Assembly (NCBI GenBank): GCA_011947345.1
Contig: JAAVTG010000581.1
Location: 558,001 to 622,000 of the forward strand
Origin: Phytophthora quininea
Lineage: Eukaryota; Oomycota; Peronosporomycetes; Peronosporales; Peronosporaceae
Reading direction: 5' to 3'
DNA length: 64,000 nucleotides
Shown: one piece after another, positions 22,245 through 32,185 of the stretch
How positions within the stretch are numbered: position 1 is the stretch's first letter
Layout of the letters: each line of letters begins with the position of its first letter
Made by a program: the position numbers and the translations under genes
The notes under the pieces: generated by a model
Seen by the model: the letters and a program-made list of their open reading frames with translations, nothing else
What the model was told of the DNA's origin: nothing
Databases searched by the model: none

Positions 22245-25200
22245 ATGGCGTCGCCATCAAGCGCCAAGATACCCATCGGAAGCAGCTCCAAGCAAGTTCG
22301 TGGCAGTAAACGAGATGCTACAGGTCGCTCACGGATCATTGGTGCGTCTGCGGTGTCGAATTCCAGTCGCCGGGTCAATGGGAGCGTCGCCAACGTCAAT
22401 GGAGGAGCTTCCGGGCACGGTTCAGGTCATTCTACTCGCGTGTATCTGGACGGTGTGGATGTCACGCCGCAGTCACTGCTGGTAAGTCGCATCAAGCCAA
22501 CGACACCGAGTGGGAACTACGATCGAGGCAAAGGTAAAGGAAGTAAAGGCAATCGATCCAAATTCTCCCATGGACAGCCATCCCATGCTGGAGCTTCCGT
22601 GATGAATGCCAGTGTGATATTTAGCCACGCGTCGTCGTCTTCTGCCGACAATGACTCGGACAATGAGAGTTCTTCCTCGGTTATTGGAACAGGAGGCAAC
22701 ATGTCGAGTAGAGGTCCTCGAAAGGATGTGAGACCGAGTCCAGACCATCCATCGGCCCCACCTTCGAATCAAGAGGAGGACGATAATTCTCGAGTGGCTC
22801 CGCCACTTGGTTCAGCGGACACAGAAGACAATGAAGACGGCAAAGATGATGCGGTAGATCCTCGCTGGAGCTGCAGGGACGACTGTAGAAGGCGTTACCC
22901 CACGAAAAGCGAGTGTTGCGATGGGAGTAGTGCCATCTCGTGGACGACGAATGCCTGTGACTGTAAAGCTTGGAGAGACTGCGACGGAGGTGCTACTGGA
23001 GCTTCGCAGTGTCTGCGTGGCCCAAGATGCGCCAAATCATGCGGCTGTAGTGGCAAGAAACAAACGCTACCAAACGGCGTGTGCGCAGAAGAAAGGTAGC
23101 GACAAATTCGTAGAAGGACGAGCACAGACGCTGCAGCTTGCGTCGAAGGCGAAAGAGGTCATGACAGCTCCTCCTGCTACGCGCGATGCGGCTTGTGTAG
23201 CTACTGACTGGGATATCTACGACTGCAGCAAGATTGAGGAAGATACGAACGCTGAGACCGACGAGGTCGGAGTTGGTGGTCCCGCACCAAGTGCAGACGC
23301 ACAGGTGCAGAGTCAATCTGCAGCAACGTCCACAGAAGGCCAATCGAAAGACCCAAGCGATGGAAATAATTCAGCAGTAGCTCCCTCAACAGCTGAAAGT
23401 GGTGGAGGTGGAAATGTCGGAAACGTGCAGCTTAAGCAGCAGGTAGAAGAGATAGTCGGAGCTACGCTTGCATCTCCTGGATGTGTGTTGGATGTAGACG
23501 GTGATATCGTGGAGGATCTTCGAGCACGACAGCACCACTCGTCACGACCAAACCGCAAGACTAGAGACAAGCATGGTCAGAGCTACGCGTACAGTCAAAA
23601 GTCTCGGATGTTCGACAGCCAGCGATCGACTGCTGTGGTTGGCGTAGCTTCCGGGAATTCCAACGCGTCTGTGGTGCTTGGCGAGCAAAGCAGCGGCAAT
23701 TTGTCGACCGGGCTTCCCAAGACTTCCTGGCTGCAGCAGCAGGCGAAGGAGCTAGCTCTGGTAGCGTTGCCACCAATTCACAACTGGGAATGAGTGTGGC
23801 AAATGCATCACGTGGAGTGCTGAGTGGAGGACCTGCCGGTGGAAGTGGCGACGGCAAACCAAACAGTGTCTACGCGCGTGCAAACACCAACGTTGACATC
23901 GGTGAGATCATTTCACGCCAGCGCACAACGCACGTGTTGGGCTCGACATCTCTGCTACTGACAGCCAACATCGTCGAGCGAGCCGTGCAGCAGAATGTAT
24001 ACCATCAACAGCACGTACGTTATCGAGATTTCCCGACTCTTGTGCTCCAACACCATCGCAGGAACCACTCAGCGCAGTGGTACCAGCTCTGGGTATGGGT
24101 TTCCCTACGACTCTCGGCACTCCTTCCAACTTGACTTCAGATGAGTTGAGTGACGCGGAACAGCTTGAGCAGCTGTGGGCTTTTCGTTGCGAGTTCACCC
24201 AGGACCGCACTGTGTTGTGTCTTGCATGGAATACAGCAAATCAAGATCTGCTGGCGGTCTCGTATGCTCGTCCAGAGCCGTTCAATCCCAATGAATCCAC
24301 GGCACCTACAGCCACTGCCAATGGTGCTGCTGCTGCTGCAACTCCAGGTGCAGGTAGTCCAGTTTCCAGACCTGCTCAAAATGCTGCCGTATCTGCCGCA
24401 GCTTCCTCGACAGCGAGCACGGATGAAGAGAATACCGGTTTGGTGCTCTTTTGGTCCCTGACAAATCCTGAATTCCCCGAGCGGATTTACCACCTACCAG
24501 CCAGCGCCACGTCCATCGATTTCAGTACAGCACATCCGTATCTACTAGCTGTCGGTTTTGCGGACGGTGTTGTGGCTATCTACGATACTCGGAAAGATGA
24601 TAGCACCACCTCTGCAGCTTCTAGTGCGCCTACATCTAGCTCCGCCACGTCAGCAAGTAGTCACGAAGAACCCTCGGTAAAGCCAAACATGCCAGTTGCA
24701 ACAAGCTCTGGTATGAGTGGGAAACATCTCGATGCAGTGTGGCAAGTGCGGTGGGTAGCTCGAGGTGGAAGTGAAAGTGTTGTGAGCATTTCCAGCGATG
24801 GTCGCGTGGTAGAATGGAGTCTCAAAAGGGACTGAGCTTCAGCGATCTAATGACCCTCAAGCGAGCTCCGAACCCTCTGCTTGGAGGAGCTGGCACGGCT
24901 GCTGCCGGCGCCAATGCAGGAGCTGTGGGCGTCGGAAATGACGGCGTCATTTCTCGACAGGCAAGCGGTCGGTGTTTAGCGTTTGCGAGTCGCGGCGACC
25001 CGTCCGTCTACTTCGTCGGAACTGAAGATGGTCTTGTGCACAAGTGCTCGGTCTCGTACAATGAGCAGTATCTGCAGACGTACATTGGGCACACCGGTCC
25101 CGTGTATCAGCTACTCGTGTCTCCATTTTGCAACGACCTGTTCTTGTCGTGTTCTGGCGACTGGAGTCTTAAGCTTTGGCATCAGGCCGATGCACATGGC

Positions 25201-25725
25201 GATGCAGTGCTGACTTTCCACTCGGTGGATCTCGCTCAAGCTGTGCTGAGTGCTTCATGGAGTCCGAGTGATGCGGCTGTATTCGCGGCCGTAGCAGTTG
25301 ATGGTCGAATTGAATTATGGGACCTCGCTCAATCCACACTCGACCCCATCGTCCGACACTTCCCCAAGAAGTACATTGCAGTCGCTACGCCGGTGCCTCA
25401 AGCTACAGACAACGATCTCTTGCCGACCACGACAAGCTCGAGAGATGGCACCCCAAAGGGCCCGGACGACGACGCATTTACAGACGCAAACACTGCAAAC
25501 CCAGCAGCTACAACGCAGACGATGGTGGAAGTGCCGCTCGAATGCACCGCCATTGCGTTTGCTCCGAAAGCACCCGTACTAGTTGTAGGAGACTCGATCG
25601 GGAATGTGACGGTATATCGTGTGCCGGCACAAGTCTCGACAGCAGCAACAGACGAAATGGCTGCAAGCGTCGAGGAGCAAGCAGCGCGGTTGCTGCGCGC
25701 GATCAACCCGAACAAGAACGACTAG
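22245..25725 (+). CDS. DNAI4: Axonemal dynein intermediate chain, DNAI4/WDR78-like
   Basis: About 1,160 residues. RVYLDGVDVTPQSL near the N-terminus matches the conserved DNAI4 opening. Next comes ETATEVLLEL..AAVVARNKRYQ, then LWAFRCEFTQDRTVLCLAWN, GLVLFWSLTNPEFPERIY, VWQVRWV, VVSISSDGRVVEWSLK and LSFSDLMTLKR, and WD-type blades continue to 25700. DNAI4 is an assembly or structural component of inner-arm dynein in cilia and flagella; in an oomycete it would act in zoospores. The protein is longer than animal homologues because Ser/Thr/Ala/Gly-rich inserts sit in the N-terminus and between blades. Frames break near 22868, 23760, 24050 and 24826 (AAAAGGG). No intron is needed to explain the breaks. 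Confidence 0.8.
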
Positions 25726-25772
25726 AAGAACGCGGGAGTGATAGCAGCTCGAACGTGCTGCCTTTGATCGAC

Positions 25773-25792
25773 GTACTACTAGTACGTAGTAC
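25773..25792. other. Small inverted repeat between convergent genes
   Basis: Arms GTACTAC (25773-25779) and GTAGTAC (25786-25792) flank six bases. It lies 48 bases after the dynein stop and in the 3' flank of the kinase. It may help 3'-end formation, but the stem is short. Confidence 0.3.
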
Positions 25793-25949
25793 TGCCATCG
25801 TCACATTGCTAAAAGTGTCATGAAGAACCTCACTAGAAGAGCCACGGCGGACCAAGTCACGTCACTCGTTCAGTCCAGAGGCAACGGAGTCCGATCTGCT
25901 ACGAATTGACACTCGCCATCATAAGACATGGAAATGCATTTGCCGCACT

Positions 25950-27159
25950 TTAAAATTTGTCAAACACTTCGAAAGCAGCCCTGTCCTCGCCATACAAGAC
26001 GACCGAGTCGTCCACGGGCGAGTCCGGGTACTCGTCAAAGTGCGTGTGGTCTCCGGGACCCCGACGGGCGGCAAATACGGTGGCGTTTCCGAGCGTGCGA
26101 GCACAGCATCCCAGTCCACTTTGGCGAAATATTTATGCTTCTTCACGTCCTCTGACCCGCCTCGTAAGCAGCCTGCCAGCACCATAATGTTAGCTCTGCG
26201 TCATCAACAAACCACTAAATCACCACCGTACCGAGTCGCTTGGTGCGGTCCTGCGACAGGAGTTTCTTGATGAGGTCCTTCGCCTTGGAGTCTATGTGCT
26301 TGGGGAAGTCCACCTTGCCGTCCAGGATCTTCTGATAGATGCCAAACGGGTTCTCGTCGTAGAAGGGCGGGTAGCCGGCCAGCATCTCGTAAATGAGCAC
26401 GCCGAGCGCCCACCAGTCCACCGATTTGCCGTGGCCTTTGCTCTGGATGATCTCGGGCGCGAGGTATTCGGGCGTGCCGCACAGCGTCCAGGTCTTGTCC
26501 TCGACAATCTTCGCGAAGCCGAAGTCGGTGATCTTGAGCGACCCCTCGGACGTGATCAGCAGGTTCTCGGGCTTGAGGTCCCGGTAGATAATGTGCTGCG
26601 CGTGCAGATAGGCCATGGCCAGCACCAATTGGGACGCATAGTAGCAGGCTACGTGATCAGGGAAGCGACCCTGACGCCTCAAGTACGAGAAGAGCTCGCC
26701 TCCTTGTACGTACTCGAGCACGAGATACAACCGTCGGTCGTCCTGGAAGTGGCCCAGGTAGTTGACGATGAACGGGTGCTGGATCTTGCTCAGGATCTCC
26801 ACCTCGCACTTGATGTGGTGCAGCTGCTGCAGCCGCAGGATCTCGCTCTTCTTGAGAATCTTGAGCGCGCAGTAGGACCCCACGCCGCGCAGCTGCACGA
26901 GCCGCACGCGGCCGAACGTGCCGGTGCCGAGCGTCGCGAGCAGGTCAAAGTCGTCCAGCGAGTAGCTGCGTCGCTCCTTGGGCGCGTCCACCGGAGCCGC
27001 CGGCGAGATGGCATCGGTTGGGGCCTGCACGATAGGATAATATCGGTTAAGAAAACTGAAGTTGGAATGCAGGATAACATATAAGAAAAAGGTTTGCAGT
27101 CTGATCCATGACGGTACCTTGTCTTCGAGCACGGGGCCCGCCGTCTTCTTGCGGAACAT
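25950..27159 (-). CDS. cAMP-dependent protein kinase-type (AGC) catalytic subunit
   Basis: Exons 27159-27118, 27024-26232 and 26172-25950 join cleanly across a 93-nt intron (27117-27025) and a 59-nt intron (26231-26173), giving about 352 residues. Seen in order: glycine loop GTGTFGRV, ATP lysine (ALKILKK), helix-C Glu (EVEIL), YRDLKPEN catalytic loop, DFG (ITDFGFAK), activation loop TWTLCGTPEYLAPE with the PDK1-target Thr, and RLG--RGGSEDVKKHKYF across the second intron. The chain ends FDKF, the C-terminal FxxF typical of PKA. A one-base change near 26060 hides this tail. An in-frame TAA lies just upstream of the chosen ATG, with no other ATG between. It phosphorylates Ser/Thr proteins; which regulatory subunit binds it is not visible. 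Confidence 0.9.
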
Positions 27160-28265
27160 GCTGGCGGGCTGGGCGACGACGGTGCTGGTGACTTGACGCG
27201 CAGTGGCGAAGTTGGTTTCTGGCGGCGGTTATGCGGCGGCGGCGTTTCCGTCCGTCTTGGGACGGCGCCAGCGAGACCGCGAGTGGCTCGGACCAAGGAG
27301 CTCTCCGTCGCTTCGAGATCCTCGAGGCTGTACCAAAGTGTACCCCTGATTTCTTTAGAAACCGCACTGTCTGACAAAGGGCAACTTGGTCGCCTGGAAG
27401 TTGCCCTCGAGAGCTCTAGCTGGGCTGGATCCGACCGATAGAATTCTGTTAGTTGTGCATCGGTCTCGTGGCCCACGTTGCTTGCTTTGCAGCGATCGAT
27501 CGTATTGACAAGTATTTTGCTAATCACCTTTTCAGTGCGCGACTGGGGACGCGCACTGAAAATGTGTTTTCCTTGCGCTTTCGTCCGCAGGTTGTCGATG
27601 TCGAGCTCCTCCTGTGGTTGCTTGTGCCCTTGCAGACGTCCTGCGCAGTGCTGACTCACAGAACATGAAGAAAGCTATGGATATTTGTTTGTTTCTTCGC
27701 TTGCTACGAGTAATTATCGAAACAAGATGGATTTTGTACTTGCGATTCCCAACTCGGAAGCTATACTACTGAAGGAAGACCAACAACACTATGTATGTGT
27801 GTTGTCGACGCTAACTTCTTGCAAAGTGTTACCTATTAACGCTCCCCAGTAGCGGCAAACTCTGCCGCAATCGATTCCTTGACTCTCATGAGCCGAACAA
27901 CAGGTGTTCCGATCGATATGAAGAAAAGAGTGATAGCGTCTTAGTCCGGTAGTCCCAAAGCAACCAACAGCAATGAACACCAGCAACCAACGTTGTCCAG
28001 CGAGACGTGTCCGGTTGGACACTTTGGTAACCTGCCGAGACCGTTCGAGCACCTGCAGAGTTGTCGCCGAAAGCCCGCCGAACAGCGTCAAAGGGCGCGA
28101 TCCAAAACACGTGCATCAACACGGTGAATCACGATGCTTAGCTCAAAATAATATAATGGCGCGGCTCCCAGCCAGCCATCCCGTCGCTTCCTGCCGACTC
28201 GGCCTCCCTTAACGTCACTTCTCGCACTCTATGTACAAAAACTTCACTAACGACACGCCCACGCC
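27160..28265. other. Intergenic region, 1.1 kb
   Basis: This stretch lies upstream of the kinase and downstream of the Ser/Thr-rich membrane protein gene. Open frames crossing 27160-27660 are arginine-rich shadows without family resemblance. The only clear structure is the perfect hairpin at 27529-27562. No gene could be supported. Confidence 0.6.
27529..27562. other. Perfect 13-bp inverted repeat (hairpin)
   Basis: TTTTCAGTGCGCG (27529-27541) and its exact reverse complement CGCGCACTGAAAA (27550-27562) flank an 8-base loop. It lies about 370 bases upstream of the kinase ATG. It could be a factor-binding site, a 5' leader structure or a small-RNA precursor; nothing here decides. Confidence 0.8.
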
Positions 28266-30310
28266 TCACACCTCGGTGCTCTTGTTACTACGGTTGGACT
28301 CGACATCTGCCGTGGTCGGATACGTCGACGTCGTCGACCCTGTTGTCCATTGGGATGCCCACTGCGAGTCGTGGTGGTCGCTGCCGCCTGTGTGACGCAG
28401 ATCGGTCGACGACGACCGAGTCATGCGGAACGCCGAGCCACCGCTCGCGGTGCTGCCGAACGACGACAGATTTGCGGCCGACCAGGCACTGAGCGTCGTG
28501 TCTCGCGTGTTGCGGGACGGCTGTCGCTCGGTATCCGACGCCAGCACGGAGCTCCAAGATCCACTGATGCCACTGCCACTGGTCAACGACGACCCCGAGT
28601 ACAATGTCGACATGCGAACGCCCATGCCGTCGCCGCTGAAGCTTTGGACGGACGGCACCCGACTCCGAATACTTGTGTCCTCTGCGCCTGGCGCCATCAT
28701 CATGTTGTAACGGAGCGATGGTACTTCGTCCGCACTCTCGCCGGCGGACGAGGACGCGGCATCGAATTGCGTCAACGGTTGCACCATGAGCGCCGTGTTG
28801 TTGATGTTGTAGCCGCTCTCCATGAACGAATCTTCCTGCATAAAGGTCGGGGAGAGTCGAGCAACCGATCGGATCTGCATGTCGTAGCCGAATGGCAGCG
28901 GGCTCTCGTCATCTTCGTCGGAATATTTCTTGCGCCCGATGGCAACGAACAGCACCAAGATGCCCATGATGCCGGCAATAACACCGACGATCGCGACGAT
29001 CGACCCGGTGCCCAAGCTGTAGTACGTGGCTGAGCTAGTGTTGACGTCGGAAACGCCGCCAGGGTTGAGGATTCCATAGGCATCGCCGGGACCGCTACTG
29101 CCACTGTTGTTACTGCTGGCACTTGCGCTCTTCCCGTTGTTGTCTGACCTGGAGCTACCGTCGCTGCTGCTGTGCTTACCCTTCTTCTTCTTCTTGTTCT
29201 TGTCATCGTGTTTGGATAACTCCGATTGAGACTGAGATGACCCGTCCGAGCTTTCTGCGATGCTCGAGCTGGCATGCACCAAGCCTGGCGTGGTTCCTTC
29301 AGAAGTCCCTCCACCACCGTCCACAGGCTGCACCGTGTCATTACTTCTACTCGAAACGGAAGATGGTGACCATGCAGCTGGCACCTCCGTGGCCTGGCCC
29401 GCAGTCTCGCTGGATTCACCGGTGCTCACCGCCTCGGAAGCTGGTGGCGCACTCGTTAACGGGATGACGGTGCTCTCGCCCGGGCGAATCACCACTGCAC
29501 CTGTTGAGCCTGAAGCATCTGTAGCTGGTCCATCTGTCCCATCGTTTTCAGTCCTGCTGTGAGTCGTTTGCTCAGACCCTGAAACAGGTGATGTGGTCGC
29601 TGATGTGTCGACTGCATCCGGTGTCAGTATTGTTGGCGTTGTCGTCGACACGACCGTCCCTGGGGTCTCTGTCGACACTGAGACGTTCGGGAAATGTGCT
29701 GAAACTGGAGCCTGCGTTGAGACGGGGACTCCGTCACGGGAGTAGACGAAATCGTCGGCGTGCTTGACGACAACGTCGTCGGCTTCTGTGTGGCTGGTGC
29801 GGGCGCTACCGTCGGTGCCGCCGAATCGGCTCCATCCCCTGACGTAGACTCGTGCCTTGAATTACTCGACGGTGTCGTTGGCGCTCTCGTCCTCTGTCTC
29901 CTGATCGTCGTTGCTGTTGGCGTCGTCGTCGTCGGTCTCTTTGCCACTCGCGTAGTCGCAGTGGGCGCATCTGTCCTAGAGTACGTCTCTGATCCTCCAC
30001 CCTCGCTTGTCCTTGTGTCTGCATTGCTCTCCCTGTGCCTGATCCTCCAATCGTAATGGTGATCGACACCGGAGCCGTCGTCGCCGGAGTCGTCGCGTCG
30101 TCGGTCTCCGAAGTCTCGCCGCCTGAAAGTGTGGACGCCACGCTCGACACGAGCGCGCCCACGGCCTCCTGGCCGTCTCCTCGGCGTCTGCAGCGATGCT
30201 GTGAGCCTCGTCGAAGGAAATGAGGCGTCGGGGCGGCTCCAACGCTGCGCAGTGGGCGATGGCCACCCCAGCACACTCAGAGCCACCAGTCCGCGCCGTC
30301 GTCGCCCCAT
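28266..30310 (-). CDS. Ser/Thr-rich (mucin-like) single-pass membrane protein
   Basis: About 680 residues after bridging frame changes in the first third (several between 30260 and 29680). The N-terminus MGRRRRGLVALSVLG plus AIAHCAA (next frame) reads as a signal peptide. It is followed by about 420 residues very rich in Thr, Ser, Pro and Ala, with a Lys-rich patch (HDDKNKKKKKGKH). One hydrophobic helix (VAIVGVIAGIMGILVLFVAI, near 28950-29010) precedes a ~220-residue Ser-rich cytoplasmic tail. The layout suggests a type I plasma-membrane protein with an O-glycosylated, wall-facing extracellular part, like wall sensors or adhesins, but no family domain is recognisable. The start at 30310 fits the signal peptide. 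Confidence 0.7.
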
Positions 30311-30650
30311 GGCGCGCGGCCAGCTCCACCGCTGCGTCCAGGCGCTCCGCTCTGCTGTATGAGGACAAGTCGTGGCTTTCGGACACGGCCTCCCCTTTAC
30401 CTGCCGAGCCGCCTTGATAATTCACTGGGGACCTGCAAAGAGATTGTGATGGAAGTGTGCAATGGAGAGGAACTGTGCACATCGCTCCGACTCTATCGGG
30501 GTATTTTATCAAGTACACAAAACAATACGCTATAAAGTGCGGATTGAAGTGTGTCAAATCTGTGACGTGTGAGACGTTTTGTCGGTTGCAACTGCTGTCT
30601 GGTAACACCTGGAGAGACCGGAGACGGCACTTTTACGAGAAAGAGGACGC
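30311..30650. other. Divergent intergenic region
   Basis: About 340 bases separate the divergent starts of the mucin-like (-) and EF-hand (+) genes. No gene, repeat or clear Inr element was seen. Confidence 0.5.
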
Positions 30651-32124
30651 CATGGCGTCGTCCAAGCCTACTGCCGCTACAGACAAGAAGAAGATCAGGA
30701 AGAGCAGTCGTGACGCGAGTTCACGCAGCAAGGACAAGGAGCGCAAGAGCGGGGATAAAGACCGCAAGAGCTCGTCCAGGAAGAAGACGGAGGCTGCTGC
30801 TGGCGCTGGTGCTGCGATCCAGACGCTGCCTCCCCCGCACACGATCCCGATGCCATCCAACTGTTCCGTCGGTACGATCGCAGTCGCACCGGCGCACTCA
30901 CTCGGTTCGACTTTCTCCAACTGCTGCAGGACTACGCCAGTGGAGCGTCTGCGTCCCGCCAACCATTGTCTCTGACCGAAACAAACGGCATTCCGATCGG
31001 CTACGAACGCGCCGAAAAGAACTCGGAGTTCGAAGCAGGCCAATTGTTCGCGAGGTACGACAAGGACCGCAGCGGAGCACTTACGATGGACAATTTCCAC
31101 GTCTTCTTTGCGGACTTTAAGCCCCAACTACGAGCGTTCGTGGAGGAGAGCAATTATCGAGGCGTGGTGGCAGCTCCTGCTCCTGCTTCACCGCGGTCGA
31201 TTAAGGAGGAACCGGTGCGGAATAGTGTTACGTTACAGGATGTTGCGTCGGGCAACGACGAAGTTCCTGTGAATGGCACGGCACTACGAGCGCAATATCG
31301 ATCAGCGCTGTGGAAGCTACGAAAGATTTGCAAGGAAGAATTGCTAGAACAACGAGAACACATTGTTCAGCAGATGAAGTACTTGCGAGACGAGATGGCA
31401 AGTCGGCAACGGAACCGCTCGAAAACTAGTCGTTGGGCAGACTCAAAGCATCATCGACGGAGACCGAGAACAGATCCTTTCGCCACTTTCGGCAATGATT
31501 TGAGCAGCGACGACGAGGTCGATGTCGACACGGACAGCGCCGCGAAGACATACGAGACATTGGAAGATGATCTGGACAAAGTGGACGAAATCGTTCGCTT
31601 TGTACGACGCTTTCTACACAAAGGTAAGGTCGATAGCGCTTTGTTCCAAAGAAATTCTGACCTCGTCTTGCGCAGGAAGCATGAATGTTTCTCTGCTAGA
31701 GATGCAGAAATTTGTCGACCAAGCAGGCGATATCCAAGAAGAAGCGCTGTCTTTAGCTATGAAGGAGTACAAGGAGATCGAAAGACCGCCCAAGTTGAAG
31801 CAGACAGAAGTGAGCGATCCCATCTCGCCACCAACATCGTCTACATCTCCTGCTCAGCCATCCTCGCAACCGTCTTCTGCGCATACAGACCTGGAAGGCC
31901 TGTTGCGGATCAAAGACCAGATGATCTACCAGCTCCTACAGGAACGAACTGCCATGCGAAAAGAGCGGTCCGCCATAGAAGTCAGTCTCAAGAAGCTCAG
32001 CGAGGTCAGCACTCGCGAGATGAAGAAATGGGCGCGGCTTACAGACGACATGCAGGCCGAAATCGAACAACTTCGGTCCCAGTTGCAGTCACAGCAGACC
32101 CAGACGCGAAATACGTTGGCTTGA
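30651..32124 (+). CDS. EF-hand and coiled-coil protein
   Basis: About 470 residues. A Lys/Arg/Ser-rich N-terminus (DKKKIRKSSRDASSRSKDKE) precedes two EF-hand-like helix-loop-helix units: loop DRSRTGALTRFD (frame after about 30845) and loop DKDRSGALTMDN (near 31057-31092). Both lack the usual Glu at loop position 12 (Asp and Asn instead), so calcium binding may be weak. The rest is helical, with a coiled coil at the C-terminus (ERTAMRKERSAIEVSLKKL). A 52-nt intron (31624-31675, GTAAGG...CGCAG) is supported because splicing joins HKG to SMNVSLLEMQ in frame. One frame change lies near 30845 at a C run. It ends 61 bases before the convergent channel gene. Function unknown; possibly a calcium-responsive scaffold. 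Confidence 0.7.
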
Positions 32125-32185
32125 GCTCGAAAGCGTCAACAGATAAGCAGCTAACAAGCACTCCAACTGAACCAGCAGCATTCTA

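Noticed and set aside
26296..27084. 262-codon plus-strand ORF
   Set aside because: It lies opposite the PKA kinase domain, whose motifs are unmistakable on the minus strand.
26790..27659. 289-codon minus-strand ORF as an N-terminal extension of the kinase
   Set aside because: It is in a different frame from the kinase; in the kinase frame a TAA stands just before MFRKK, so the extension is not read into the kinase.
28350..29033. 227-codon plus-strand ORF
   Set aside because: It is an Arg/Gly-rich shadow of the Ser-rich cytoplasmic tail on the minus strand.
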